Positions 33,863 through 46,014 are shown, counted from the first letter of the stretch. The stretch: DNA of 64,000 bases from Neurospora crassa OR74A (GCF_000182925.2 NC_026504.1:5580001-5644000); one strand, 5' to 3'. Notes: generated from the letters alone by a model not told the origin. Program-made: numbers and translations.

Positions 33863-35480
33863 ATGGATGAAGGGTACCTCTCCCCTCCTCAACCGAATAG
33901 CCCAGTTGTAGTCACTGACCGAGATATAGTGACTTCCAGACAGTTCCTGTCGACGAGACATACCGCGATGTCATACTGCACCACAACAGGGAGTATCAAC
34001 GATATGCCGTGGAACATGGCGTGTATTTCTCTCCTGTCGACGATGTGAGAGCTGCCCATCCGCATGCCACTGCTTCGACCTAACCATGACTGGCTCAGGA
34101 CGAGATCGAGTACCTGCAGTACATCCACGGGCTGTTCAAATTGATGTTTGAGGACAGACTGATCTTCCCACCTATTCCACAACCCCGAAGAATCCTGGAC
34201 TGTGGCTCTGGCTCTGCCTCGTGGGCCATTGACGTTGCAGAGACATATCCAGAATGCGAGGTTCGTTGAGCCCAGCCTCAGTAATTGTGGTGACTGTCAA
34301 AGCCGGAAGCCTTCTTTGTGGCCAAGCGGTTGCGCGATCCCATTGCTGACCATAGGATCATAGGTGATCGGACTCGATATATATCCGTATCCAATGCCGG
34401 AGGACTTGCCTGCCAACTTGGAATTACAGATCGACGACTTGAACAGCCCGTGAGACAGCCCGAGGGCCTGGAATATCCGACAACCCCAAGACTGACACGC
34501 CAGCAGCTCAACTTTTCCCTCGAACCACTTCGACCTGGTGCATAGTCGATTGATGTCGGGCGGCATCCATGCCGATCGATGGGTCAATTACCTGACCGAC
34601 ATATTCAGGACTTTGCGCCCTGGAGGCTGGTGTCAAATGGTCGAGATATACTTCAACGCCCAATCGGATAATGGGACATTGACAGCGAGTGAGTCGACTC
34701 GCCCAATAACGCGCTTTTTGAACACTTCTGACCCAAGCTCAAGACCATGCTCTGCAGGTGTGGTCTCAGAGTTACATGCAGAGTGTCCAGCCATACAAAG
34801 ACCCCAGAGCGCCTCTCCGGTTGCAACAAATGTTGACCGAGGTTGGGTTTGTCGAGGTTGAAACAAGAGTTGTGACATTGCCTCTGTGTGGGTGGTCGAG
34901 TGGTGAGTCCGGTGGTTGCTTCGTGGTTGTGTACAACACTCATCCTGTCTAACGCACTTGTAGACCCGCGAGACCACAATATCGGAGAAGCAAGCCGGCC
35001 CATCGTCCACCGAATGCTGTCATCTCTTTGTGCCTATCCTTTCACGCAGGTTCTGGAGTAAGCATATATCCCAATTGTCATGAAGATGGCAACGGATCGT
35101 TGACTGACTGGTCTCTCAAAGCATGTCCCAAACCGATGTTCAGCTCCTGGTAGCGCAAGCTCGAAGTGAAGCTGATGATCCAGCTTTCAAGGTATGTAGA
35201 CTGATCCCCCCCCTCCCCTAGCTGGGGTTCCAACAGGGTCAATGGAAATGTGCTGATTGTGGCTTGGCCGATTTGCTTCAGGCTTATTTTCCGGTGTAAG
35301 TGAACGTCCCAATTCAATCAATGGATTGAACGATGGTCAAAAGCAGGAGACTGACTCTTCCTCTGCAGCTATGTCTGTATAGGACGCAAACCAGGTCGTA
35401 GCAGGCAGCCAAGTTACACCGCTTATGTTCCGCCAACGGACAGGAAGCATGGCGATGCGAGGAAGCGAGCTCGGCACTGA
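33863..35480 (+). CDS. LaeA/TAM-type SAM-dependent methyltransferase, ten exons
   Basis: Reconstructed by splicing; no single frame covers it. Exons: 33863-33873, 33930-34044, 34099-34260, 34364-34449, 34507-34688, 34738-34902, 34964-35057, 35122-35191, 35282-35295, 35369-35480, giving 336 residues. Introns are 49-103 bp, nearly all with CTGAC/CTAAC branch sites. Residues 73-88 carry SAM motif I (RILDCGSGSASWAID), then the acidic strand-2 end VIGLDIYPYP, motif III-like HFDLVHSRLMSGG, and TLRPGGWCQMVEIYF, all in the family order. The protein ends RKRARH. Relatives include LaeA and many small-molecule methyltransferases in the cytosol or nucleus. No biosynthetic gene adjoins it, so the substrate is unknown. 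Least certain are exon 1 (only MDEG), the NAGNAG acceptor at 34503/34506 and the 14-nt exon 9. Confidence 0.8.
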
Positions 35481-37324
35481 AGCTCGTTTCAAGATGGACA
35501 CATTGGGACTCCTGTCTTGCTCACTCCGGAGTCTGTAATCAACCCCTGATCAGAGGATCCGGAACCTGCATTCTACGGTATGTTTGCTTAGCCGGGCTTC
35601 GAAATGAAAGGATTACCTCGGGGGGTTGGGCATGGCGAGGAACAACAGCACCATGGCCATGTCCAACGCGTCTGGGATTGACACCGAGGAGAAAGCAGAG
35701 GCCGCGACCGGGAGCCGAAAAGATGGAGGGGGAAAGATACGTACCAGAGCTTGATAGACTGTCTTGCGCAAAATCACAAGATCTTAGCAGAGGACTCAGC
35801 GGCAAAGATGATGGAGTGAGTTTGTGGGTCAAAGACACTTGGCCGTCGCAGGCAAGACGGGAGTTCTTGAAAAGATCAAGTGGACCGGGAGCGAGTTTGA
35901 GTGAAGACTGAGCCTCATGTGCGAAAACGAGTCGATGGAAGGAATGCCCGGTGAAGTGCTTGGACGCTGTTGCCTTGACAAGAGAATGGACATCTAGCGA
36001 GCGAAAAGTCTGCCCATCATTCCTTCCTCCGCTGACTTTGGTCCAGCGGTCCAGATAGTACCTCTAGCCAGAATCGAATAAGGGAAGGAGCCAATTACCA
36101 AAATGAAGAGCTGGAAGGTCGAACTCATCCTCGAATCTTTCCTTTTCCGACCACGCACGACAAATTGAAATTCTGGTGGAAATTACGCGTGTTAACAATT
36201 TTCACTGATCGGGCCGTGGCGAGATTTGACTACCTTGAGTCGGTTGGTTTCAGAAGGACGGGAGCAGCCGCTTCAGTCACGCTCCAGCTTCCATCGATGG
36301 ATAGCTTCGAATTCAACGCAATGGATTCTTTGTCCCTTCGATACTTCGTATAAGAATTTGGCAGGAATCAAAGTCAGGTACCCTCCCCAATCATGCTTTT
36401 CCCTTTCTAGATGCTCTGCATAAACTAGTACTTCTATCCTGCACCTTCATTGGCGTTTTCATGACCAACAAACACTCGCTCGCTCGGCATCTAGAAACAT
36501 TGAAGTAGCGACATCCATCCACAATGGGCTGGTTCCCGCCGACAATACACCATCATGACTGGAAGCCATTTCGGCCTGGGACTTGCGATAACCTGGGACA
36601 TCCTTGAATATGATGACGGACAATTCTCAATTGCCTGAGCAAATCCATTCCAGGTCGTCAAAGAAGCGTGTTATCGCCAGGCGCTAAAGGTGAATTGACG
36701 GGGCCATTGGAGTCCACTGGCGGGACCGGCACTCCGGAAGAGCTCCGACCCTTGCAATGCCCCGAATAACCTACCTTAGCTCTGGAATGTCCGGCGCGAT
36801 TCGGATTCGGATTGTTAAAGGTTGCAATGTGGTGGGACTTTGATTCTCCTCAGTAGTGTACACTATGTATACCACCATTGATATCAGGTTTGCATTTTCC
36901 CAACAAGCTAGAGAAGAGGTCGGTATCGTGACGGGACGGAGGAATCCATCATATCCAAAGTCCGAAGACGAGATGCAACTCTACCAAAGGCCAACCCTAA
37001 CCCGCGTAGCCCTCACCTTGGCGGGACCATCGTCGCCAGCTCGATCAGGTCTCGGCGCTATAGCTTCGGGCTAGGCCGGGGATGACCCCCAACTAGAGCA
37101 CAGGGTCCAGTTTATAACTGGGGCAGCCAATCAACAGCACATCTACTACGAAATGGGAGATCTCGGATTTGACTGGACCGTTTAGGTCTGTTACGGGAAG
37201 CTATCAGCTCAGCTCCCCGCTGTAACCTCGACACTTTTACCTCAGCGACCGATTGCCCTCCTCCCTTCAGCCATTGCCGAACGAGTACCTAGTATCCCGT
37301 CATTCTTCAGTCGCGCATACCATC
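35481..37324. other. Intergenic, 1.8 kb
   Basis: No supportable gene. A short coding-like stretch at about 35730-35820 (plus; DTYQSLIDCLAQNHKILAED) is cut by a stop after 30 codons. The right end is the Aim41 promoter. Confidence 0.5.
37111..37131 (+). promoter_or_regulatory. TATA-like and CCAAT box upstream of aim41
   Basis: TTTATAACT at about 37111 and a CCAAT pentamer at 37127-37131, roughly 195-215 bases before the start codon. CCAAT is the site of the fungal HAP/AAB complex, often found at mitochondrial-protein genes. Position supports it, but the motif is short. Confidence 0.35.
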
Positions 37325-37969
37325 ATGGCCGCCCGTCTCCCCGCCAGCTTCATCGGAAGCTTCCTCGCTCGCTCTACTTCCCGCCAGACATGCCGCTTCA
37401 CCCGCAACGCCGTCACCACCACACAATGGTCCCAGCAGCTCTCGGGCAAGTCCATCAGGGCATACTCCTCCGACGCTGCTCCGGCGCCCGCTCCTCTCTA
37501 TGCCAAGCTGAAGGGTGACCTCAAGGTCGCCATGCGCGCCAAGGATGCGCCTCGCCTGGTTGTTTTGCGCGCCGTTCTTGCCGCTGTCCTCAACGCCAGC
37601 AAGACCGCTCAGCCGATCGAGACCGATGCCCAGCTCGTTGCCCTCCTCCGCAAGACTGCCCGCGCCTCCCAGGAAGCTGCCGACCAGTTCCGTGCCGCCG
37701 GCCGTGGTGACCTTGTCGAGAAGGAGGAGGCGCAGATCCGTGTCCTCGAGGAATACGTTGCCGGTAGCGGCGTCCAGTCGGTTGACGAGGCGGAGCTCAA
37801 GGATATGGTCCAGGCGGTTCAATCGGAGCTGGCGGCCGACGGTGTTGATGCTAAGATGGGCGATGTTATGAAGAAGCTTCTAGGCCCCGGCGGACGTCTC
37901 GATGGCAAAGATGTCGAGAAGACCCTTGTTGCCAGGATCGTCAAGGAGGTCATGGGCACCAAGGCTTGA
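37325..37969 (+). CDS. aim41: Mitochondrial Yqey-like protein Aim41
   Basis: Single exon, 214 residues from the ATG at 37325 (context CATCATGGCC). An in-frame ATG at 37253 would add 24 residues but lacks targeting character; the chosen start gives an Arg/Ser-rich, acid-free N-terminus (AARLPASF, FLARSTSRQTCR) typical of a mitochondrial presequence of about 50 residues. The rest is the Yqey/GatB-related helical domain: LKGDLKVAMRAKDAPRLVVLR, then a Lys/Glu-rich linker and the C-terminal GDVMKKLLGPG. In bacteria and yeast this family is linked to tRNA-dependent amidation by resemblance to the GatB tail; the exact role of Aim41 is unsettled. Confidence 0.88.
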   Translation: MAARLPASFIGSFLARSTSRQTCRFTRNAVTTTQWSQQLSGKSIRAYSSDAAPAPAPLYAKLKGDLKVAMRAKDAPRLVVLRAVLAAVLNASKTAQPIETDAQLVALLRKTARASQEAADQFRAAGRGDLVEKEEAQIRVLEEYVAGSGVQSVDEAELKDMVQAVQSELAADGVDAKMGDVMKKLLGPGGRLDGKDVEKTLVARIVKEVMGTKA

Positions 37970-39060
37970 ACGGACTGCAGTGGATGATATTGGGGAGTAA
38001 AAAGAACACCCCAAGCTCAATGCGGCTTTGCGGAAACTCGACTCGACTCAACCCCCTTCCTTCCTTTACGTCGGACCATGCGACCCACGATACCGATTGG
38101 ATTCAGTGTATTATTACTATTACAACCTTGTACAACAACACATTAAAACGAGCGACGGATGGCTAGAGATAGAGCAAGCAGAACAGTCGTTGAAGGCATT
38201 ATGGATGATATCACGATATAGTGTTGGAAGCAGAACAACGAACGCTTGTTGGCACATTGAGGGGGAAAAGCGTTCACTCTAGGATGCTAGGCGAAAAAGG
38301 CGCGTCGCACACTGCTAGCAATGTCCAATCTAGACGTTATGGAAGAATACAATGTTCCGCCAGACGACGTTGAGAAGGGAACAATATCCAACACTTGAAC
38401 GAACACTTCGCACACGGCTAGCCCAAGTCAACCATCTCACTCGAGGTTTACAACATGGCGGTGCTGCTGTTCCAGAGCATTTCCCACTCCATGATCTGGC
38501 GAGGTTACGAATACTGCCCAACCTAGGTAGTTGACCATCTTGGCCGGCTTTTTCCCTTGAGACGTAGCTATTGCATCACAGACTGGAGCTCCGAGCGTTT
38601 TTGGGACGATTTCCAGCTGATAATCCGAGTCCCAGCCTGAAACTGACCGGTCACAGCTATTACGTTCCACAAAGTCCCCTTTCGTCCCATGGATTATAAC
38701 AGTGAGGGTTATTGATTGCTCTCAGCGTTTTGTTTCTATCCTTTCCAACTTTGTCACCAAACAGCTTTGCTAGCAATCATGAATGCCAAGGAACCCTTGA
38801 CATGGCGCAAAAATCTCGAGGAACTGTTGCCGTGGCCACCAACTGATTAACCAAGCGATTCAAAATGCGGTGAGGCTTGTAATCAAAATTCCAATTATAA
38901 ACGCCTCTAATCGTGCAATGTTACCTCTCTCGGGTATGGTTACCGAAAAAAAATAAACAAAAGGAACAATGGCAAAGTTGGGGGAACACAAGTCAAGGCA
39001 AGCGGGAAATGGTACGCGGGCGGGCGTTTTGTGGCACGACTGGTGGTTCATCTCGCAAAA

Positions 39061-39061
<1 letters not shown>

Positions 39062-39097
<36 letters not shown>
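39062..39097. repeat. A36 homopolymer
   Basis: Thirty-six A in a row, the longest homopolymer in the window, followed by CAGGAAGAAAAAAG. No reverse-transcribed gene or target-site duplication is seen beside it. Confidence 0.9.
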
Positions 39098-39098
<1 letters not shown>

Positions 39099-40293
39099 AG
39101 GAAGAAAAAAGTTCTTGCCCAGATTCAAGAGGGGAGTGTCGGTCGGTGCGAGTTAACGTCCGATGTTCGTTGGGGTACACATGTACAGTCGGGTGGTACT
39201 TGATTTCAGTTGTTTCAGGAAGAAACACGATAATCATACCAATATGAGATGGCAATTGAAAGATATCTCTCTCGCACGACGACTCGGACGGAGTCCTTCC
39301 ATTAACTACTTTACCTACTTAGCCGCGCCAAGCGAGGAATCATCGATGGCAATCGATCGAAGTCGGGCATGTTATTTTGTCTTGGATGATCGGAGTTAGG
39401 TTGATGATGGTATCCGGTTAGGTGCCTACCTACCTACCGATCTTATGGATGGTGTAGTGGGGTTGGAAGTTCCCGTCTTGGAGATGAGTTGCGAGGGGGG
39501 GGTTCGTCGTGCAAGTGGTATTCATTCGGTAAGTATTGTACACCAGTCTGCGTTTGGGTTACTACCTATGAGAGTAAGTCTTGATATTTTGCCGCCCTCA
39601 GCTATGCTGATTTGAAGAATTAGTTCTAGCACTGCATCTTTCTTTTGCCTGTACATTTCCTCTTTGTGTACCCCTGCCTTGGATTCTTCGTCTCAAGGTA
39701 GGTAGGTACCTAAGAATACGGTCCGGATGAAAGTCATCTGCCTCGAAACACCACCCAACGGGAAACGCACCACTTTTTCAGCTGGATGAGACCTGACGAA
39801 TCGAAGTGTATGGTAGGTAAAATACCGGCTTTGGTAAAGTTCAAGTTGCCCACCATCAGGCACAGGTCGCGCTAAAATGCCCCGTGACTTGCAGTGCATA
39901 CGGTTCTTACAGGGCACAAAGTGTCTAGTGGCACGTGCTGCCGTATCTACTCCAGTCTGTGAGGGTCACGCGCCTATCGCATCCCAAACGGGGGGGCGCC
40001 GCGAGAATAAAGGAATGGAAGATTCCGTCAGATTACATGGGATCCAATACAGCTTCAACATTTTTTGGATGAATTGCTCGTTTGCCTTGCTTTCCTTCGA
40101 GATAAATCCAAACTTCCGATAGCTTACCCTCTCCAAGTGGAAGTGTTCCAGGTTTGGGAGTGGCAGCAGAACTAAGTTTTAGTTTATCACCGGCTGCAAC
40201 TCTCGTCCCTTCCCAACCTCTTCTTGTTTCCTTCCTTCCTTTTACTTTTACCAAATCTTTCTGGTCACAATCACAAGCGCGGTCAAGTTGCCC

Positions 40294-40337
40294 CTCCATC
40301 CATCCATCCATCCATCCATCCATCCATCCCTCCATCC
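40294..40337. repeat. (CCAT)n tetranucleotide repeat
   Basis: About ten CCAT units with one CCCT variant. Confidence 0.85.
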
Positions 40338-41484
40338 ATACACTACCTACACTACCTACTGTGTATTTACATCCGGGCAACCTTGACTGGACTGGGCCTG
40401 GACCACTGGCAACAACCCTGTCCGCATCTCGCATCTGATCGCTTTATCAATACGACCCAAACTTACTTCTCCCGTCTCTGCGCGCGGACAGTCTGTTGTC
40501 GACGATATCTAGAGGTACTATCTTGGTGCATTCAGAACAGCTTCACTTTGCGCGTGCCACTCCATCACAGATCTCTACACTAGGTACTTTATTTGCACGA
40601 CATCGGTTCGGTACATGCGCGGCAGCCGCAGAGGAGTGGAGGTGCAGAGATAGAGGCACATTACATATACCGACCGGGTCGGGTACTACTACAGCACAGG
40701 TTAATAACTGCCTGTTGTGCATCCTCCCACTGCTACCACCAACCACCACCACACTACGAGACACCACTCACACAACAAATCCGGATCGTCCCTCATCACT
40801 CAGCCTCCCGCCGCTGCCGCTGAGGTGGAGGTCCAGTTGGTACGCCGCTGCGATTAACTTTTGTTTTCCCCCTTGTGCTTGTGATGACGGTGACGGTTGC
40901 ATCGTCGCCTCTCAGCGGGAACGGTTAGGTAGGTAGCCACAGCCTGCTGCTGCTGCTGCTGCTGCACGTCGCCGCCATCTTTTTTCGCCCCGTTCAGTGC
41001 CGGACAACAACGGGCAACTATAGATGAACAAGTCAAGTGGAAGGCGAGAATAATATCAAAATCCACTTCCAGATCGACCCGACATCTCGGTCTTGGCATC
41101 CGAGACTACTAGTAACTCCAACGAGCGGAATCTGCTCCGACACCAACGGACGGTGAACCACTCACTACTCAACCGCCAGTAAGTGTTCCTGTTTGATCCA
41201 TTCACCCACCCACCCGAACCAGATGCCCGCCTGCGGTGCAGTGCGGTGCGGATACGTTTGATTCACTCAGTCTCTTCTCCTCCCCGCCTCTTTCATTTTT
41301 TCCAACCTTCACTTTCCGACTCACAAAATCCCGTCCTCTCACTTCCTCCTGCAAAACCAGGAATCTTCGATTTTTAGTTACATTGCGCGACTGTCAAAAG
41401 TCACCCAGTGCTGACCAAAATTACAACAATCAGGCAAAATACCACACATCGCTCGCTACAGTATCGCGGCGGCAGCTCGACAGC

Positions 41485-44400
41485 ATGTCGTGGAACCCGG
41501 AAGCGCTCCTGAACCCCAAAGCCGCTTCGTCTGCTGCCTCCTCAACCTCAGACCTAACCTCGCAGTCTGGGGCATCCCCTTCCTTTCAGCAACCCTCATT
41601 TGCACATCAGATCCAGAGTGTGCCTTCAAGCCCGACCTTCCAGTTCACTAGTCCTAATGATCAGACGCTGAATATCGACTTCTCCGGCCTGCCCTATGGC
41701 GCCACCCTGCATGGTCATGTGCGCAACACGCCCACCTTTCCCATTTTCCAAAACGGCTTCGGTTCTCAGGTTGAACGACTCCACAATGTCACAGACCGCA
41801 TCTCGGTGCCCCAGCCCAAGCGCAGAAAGACGTACAACGAAAATGACCATTTGCGTACCAACACGTTTGGAGGGACCAGCTCTGGATTGCTTGCGGATCA
41901 GTTCGGGCAAAATGGCACTCCAGGGGCTTCTACGCCAGTGGCCATGATGACGAGGCAGACTGAGACAGTGGACTTGACTGAGGGCGACTCAGAAACCGCT
42001 CAACCTCGACAGCAGCTCGACCTGACCAAGGATGAAGAAGTCTGCTACGGTATGATCGAGGGAACTACCATCAACTGCCACCGAGTCCCTGCTCCCAAGC
42101 CTGGCATGGTGTCTCTTCTTGGCGACGGATACTGGCCGCAGATCAAAATCCTACTCAGAAAGCGAGTGGATGACACCGAGACGAATAGAATCCCTGCCTA
42201 CGATTGCACTCGCGTCGTCTTTGGTTATCTTGACGCTAAGACGTCGTATTGTCTAGGGAACCTCCTGACATCCGCCATGGGAATACGTACTGATTGTAGG
42301 ATCCCACCGAGACGTAAGAGCGGCCCCAACGAGAAAATCGGCGAGTCCATCTCGGCGGCAGTCCCTTTCGAACTCATGCTCTACGGCCCTCGCAAGCTCG
42401 CGATCCAGATCGGAAACCACTTGGCTAGACATCATCTCGCCCTTCTCAGCCCGCCACGCGTCGAGCCTGGTATCAAGGTCTTCAACCCTCATGCGAAGGA
42501 GAATAGGCCGGCCCCTCCAGTCCGAGCTAATAGCTTGGGTGGAACAAACTCCTATTCATTGCATCATTCGGCAACCGTTCGTACTGTTGAGGAAATTCGC
42601 AGCGAAGTAATGAGCGTCTTTGACTCACTTCCGAAATCTGAGAGTTTGGAGCAGATGGAGCCAGACCCGCGTATTACCACTGAGCTTCTGAAGCATCAGA
42701 AGCAAGCCCTTTACTTTATGACTGAACGTGAGAAAGACCTGATTCAGGATTATGGTGACAAACTCACACGGTCCACTTGGCAGCGCAGAAAGGATCCGCG
42801 CGGAGTCGATTTTTATTACAACGTTGTCACTATGCAGAACCAGAGAGAGCGTCCGCCGCCAGCCTTGGGAGGTATTCTGGCAGATATGATGGGTAAGTTG
42901 TTCGTCTATTCCCATTACGAATGTTCAGACTAACAGTTCGCAATCAGGTCTCGGCAAGACATTGAGCATCTTGTCACTCATTACAAAAACTATGGACCAG
43001 GCTGCGGCTTGGAGTCTTGAAGCTCCTGTGCAGCCGCCAAAGCCGCCTGAGAAGAAACAGCCCAATGCAGCGAGATACTTTGAGGTGCCCAAACCTCAGG
43101 CCATGGGCCTAACGCCGGTGCGATTGAATGGAAAGGCAACCCTCTTGGTTTGCCCACTGAGCACGGTTACGAACTGGGAGGAGCAGATCAAGCAGCATAT
43201 CAAACCCGACACCTTGTCTTACCACATCTATCATGGTCCCAACCGTGTGAAGGACGTGAAGAAACTGGCACAGTACGACCTCGTCATCACGACCTACGGA
43301 TCGATCTCAAGCGAACTCAACGCCCGCGCCAAGAACAAGGCTGGCATATACCCCTTGGAGGAGATAGCTTGGTTCCGCATTGTGCTGGACGAGGCACATA
43401 TGATCCGAGAGCAAAACACGTTGGCGTTCAAGTCGATTTGCCGGCTTCAAGCAAGCCGCCGCTGGGCTGTCACTGGTACGCCAATCCAGAACAAGCTCGA
43501 GGATCTGGCCTCGCTCCTAGCATTTCTGCGCGTCAAGCCCTTCGACGAGAAGATCAAATTCTTGCAATACATAATTGCTCCGTTCAAGAATGCCGATCCC
43601 GAAATCGTACCGAAGCTTCGCGTCCTCATCGACACAATAACGTTGCGTCGTTTGAAGGACAAGATCAACCTTCCGCCACGAACGGACGAGATAATCAGGC
43701 TTGATTTTACCCCCGAGGAGCAACGGGTGTATGACTGGTTTGCAAAGACCGCAAAGGAGCGAGTTTCGGTCTTGACCGGTCAAGCCATCGGTCAGGAACG
43801 CATTATTGGAGGCAAGACCATGATTCACATCTTGCGTTCCATCTTGCAGCTTCGCCTTATCTGTGCTCACGGCAAGGATCTCCTCAATGAAGAAGACCTT
43901 AAAGAGCTCCAGGGAATGACGGCAGACACGGCCATTGATATCGATAGTGACGATGATTCCGGCCAGCTTGTCCTCTCTGAGAGCAAGGCCTACGAGATGC
44001 TCTACCTGATGCAGGAAGGAAACAGCGATAACTGTGCTAGGTGCAACACGAAGCTGGGTTCCAACGAGGTGGTGGACGTCGAATCTGAGCGTCAGGAGGA
44101 CATCATCGGGTACATGGTCAAGGCCAACTGCTACCACGTTTACTGCAACAAATGCGTTGACCACATCAAAAACGAAGCGTGTCCTACGTGCTCTGGCATG
44201 ACCAGGCCTGGTTGCATAGAACTCCACCGCGCCCGTGCCATGGCCGAACACGAATCGAGAACCGCCAAGGTCGAGAACGGAGACGCAAACCAGGACCTCA
44301 CCGCCTACTCAGGACCCCACACCAAGACTCGCGCACTCGTTGCCGAGCTTCTAGCCGACAAGCAAAAGAGCGAGGCGGCGCCCCACGAGCCCCCGTACAA

Positions 44401-44875
44401 ATCGGTCGTCTTCTCCGGCTGGACCTCTCATCTCGACCTGATTGAACTCGCCCTCGAAGACGCCGGCATCACCTTCACCCGCCTCGACGGCAAGATGACG
44501 CGCACCGCCCGCACCGCAGCCATGGACAAGTTCCGCGAGGACCCCTCGGTGCAGGTCATACTCGTCAGCATCATGGCCGGCGGTCTCGGTCTCAACCTGA
44601 CCACGGCCAGCAGCGTGTACGTGATGGAGCCCCAGTTCAACCCGGCGGCGGAGGCGCAGGCGGTCGACCGCGTGCACCGCCTCGGTCAGAAGCGGCCCGT
44701 GCGTACGGTCAGGTATATCATGGCGAATAGCTTTGAAGAGAAGATGCTAAGGCTGCAGGAGAAGAAGAAGAAGTTGGCGAGCTTGAGTATGGATGGTAGG
44801 GATAAGGGACAGGTGATGGATCGTACGGATGCGGCAAAGCAACGGTTGATGGATTTGCGGAGTCTTTTCAAGTGA
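41485..44875 (+). CDS. SNF2-family ATPase with RING finger, HLTF/Rad5-like
   Basis: Two exons, 41485-42892 and 42948-44875, joined by a 55-bp intron that splits the Walker A glycine codon, giving 1111 residues. The start is MSWNPEALLN; the frame is open further upstream but unlike protein. Order: disordered N-terminus with basic PKRRK near 113, a SUMO-interaction-like VDLTEGD at 162-168, a conserved block at 185-320 that may be a divergent HIRAN domain, ATPase motif I GLGKT (470-474), DEAH (617-620), VTGTPIQN, a C3HC4-type RING at about 832-885 inserted between the two ATPase lobes, and motif VI QAVDRVHRLGQKRPVRT near 1040. HLTF and Rad5 relatives act in the nucleus in fork remodelling and PCNA ubiquitination. 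I cannot separate it from the Rrp1/Rrp2/Uls1 group by eye. Confidence 0.9.
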
Positions 44876-45813
44876 GCTGCTGACTGACTGACCGGCTTGC
44901 CTCGCTGCGGTTTATGGATGAATGAATGAATGGGTGGTCACTTTGTTATTATCATTTCTTTTTCTTCTTTTCTTCTTACTTTCAAAGACGGGATAGACAG
45001 ACGGATCGGGATCATGCGTGCGTGGGTTTTGCAAGCAAAGAGGAGTTCTGCGTCCCGGGGCTGGCTGGCTGGGTGGGCAGATATCATGACATGGCATGGC
45101 GCGACGGGGAAACGGGGAACGAATTACACTGCAGTAGCTCGGGCTAGATTTACATTTACAACATATGTAGACGGGGTTATTATGGACGTCGAAGCTACCT
45201 CTCTTCTAAATCTTCTCTGTTTTGTTTTGCTTTACTTTCAATGGGAACTGCTGGAAGGAGACCGTCCTTTGATTTTTCAGGGAGGGAGGGAGGAGCGCAT
45301 TTGCAACAAGATATCACTCTTCTCTTCTCTATCTACTATACTATACTCCTCGCACGAGGACTTCGTTCGGTAGAGGTATATATACACTCTATGCATTTCC
45401 ATTTCCATTACCCCTTTGTTTTCTCTCTTTTTCTCTCCATAGACAGCTACCTAGTCAAGACAGCGTTCTTCAGGCAGAGAAAGGCAGAATATTCACTGGT
45501 GGTCGTATGTATATGGTTATACAATGAGAAGCATCGCAATAATACCTACCTACCTACCTACCGAACTCTATCACATCGCCATCCACTTGCTACAGGGTTT
45601 GAAGTAAAATCAACTACACTAGATAGCGCTTCTCATCACGGCAAATAATTGACTAGCTAGTAATCTGAAAGAAATTATCGTCAAGCAAGACGTAGACAGA
45701 CATACAGGAAGATGGGAAATTCCATTTTCATTGCGAATTTGGTCAACATGGCAGGCAAAGTGGTAGGTGCTACCATATGAGTTAAGGTTTGGCACTTAGA
45801 GTCCAACAACAAA
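44876..45813. other. Intergenic before tRNA-Phe
   Basis: 3' flank of the SNF2-RING gene and upstream region of the tRNA. T/C-rich stretches (44950-44980, 45400-45440) and five TACC units at 45544-45563. No gene seen. Confidence 0.6.
45544..45563. repeat. (TACC)5 repeat
   Basis: Five tandem TACC units, another member of the ACCT/AGGT tracts found across the window. Confidence 0.85.
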
Positions 45814-45902
45814 GCGGGTTTAGCTCAGTTGGGAGAGCGTCAGACTGAAGTCCACTTCACTCATAAATCTGAAGGTCGTGTGTTCGATCCACACAAACCG
45901 CA
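45814..45902 (+). tRNA. tRNA-Phe (GAA), intron-containing
   Basis: Cloverleaf parts read GCGGGTT acceptor, TAGCTCAGTTGGGAGAGC D-arm, anticodon arm CAGACT-GAA-G ... ATCTG, and GTGTG-TTCGATC-CACAC T-arm, closed by AAACCGC plus discriminator A. A 16-nt intron (45851-45866) sits one base after the anticodon (45847-45849), the standard nuclear intron position. The mature length is 73 before CCA. Box A (TAGCTCAGTTGG) and box B (GTTCGATCC) are internal Pol III promoters. One G-A mismatch lies in the acceptor stem at pair 5-68. Confidence 0.97.
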
Positions 45903-45912
45903 TCTTTCTTTT

Positions 45913-45917
45913 GCCTT
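45913..45917 (+). terminator. Probable Pol III terminator of tRNA-Phe
   Basis: T5 eleven bases past the tRNA 3' end, preceded by a TTTCTTTT stretch. Oligo-T ends Pol III transcripts. Confidence 0.6.
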
Positions 45918-45986
45918 TTTGGATTCGCGAAGTACGTACAGGTAGATTAATCGAGTTACTGAAACGGTGTTGATAGACATTCTGAT

Positions 45987-46014
45987 CCCCCCCCCCCTTT
46001 TTTTTTTTTTTTTT
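45987..46014 (-). repeat. Poly(C)11-poly(T)17 tract
   Basis: Eleven C run straight into 17 T. On the minus strand this is A17G11, the same A-run/G-run order as the tract at 26078-26112. Confidence 0.9.

Larger units (their letters stand above)
37970..41484. other. Intergenic, 3.5 kb
   Basis: No gene seen. Contains A36 at 39062, ACCT/AGGT tracts at about 39420-39435 and 39698-39710, a CCAT tetranucleotide repeat at about 40294-40337, and CTG triplets at about 40946-40964. From about 40,700 the sequence is C/A- and pyrimidine-rich, consistent with the promoter and leader of the SNF2-RING gene. Confidence 0.55.

Noticed and set aside
39062-39097. A36 as the tail of a retroposed gene
   Set aside because: No gene-like sequence on the left and no flanking duplication.
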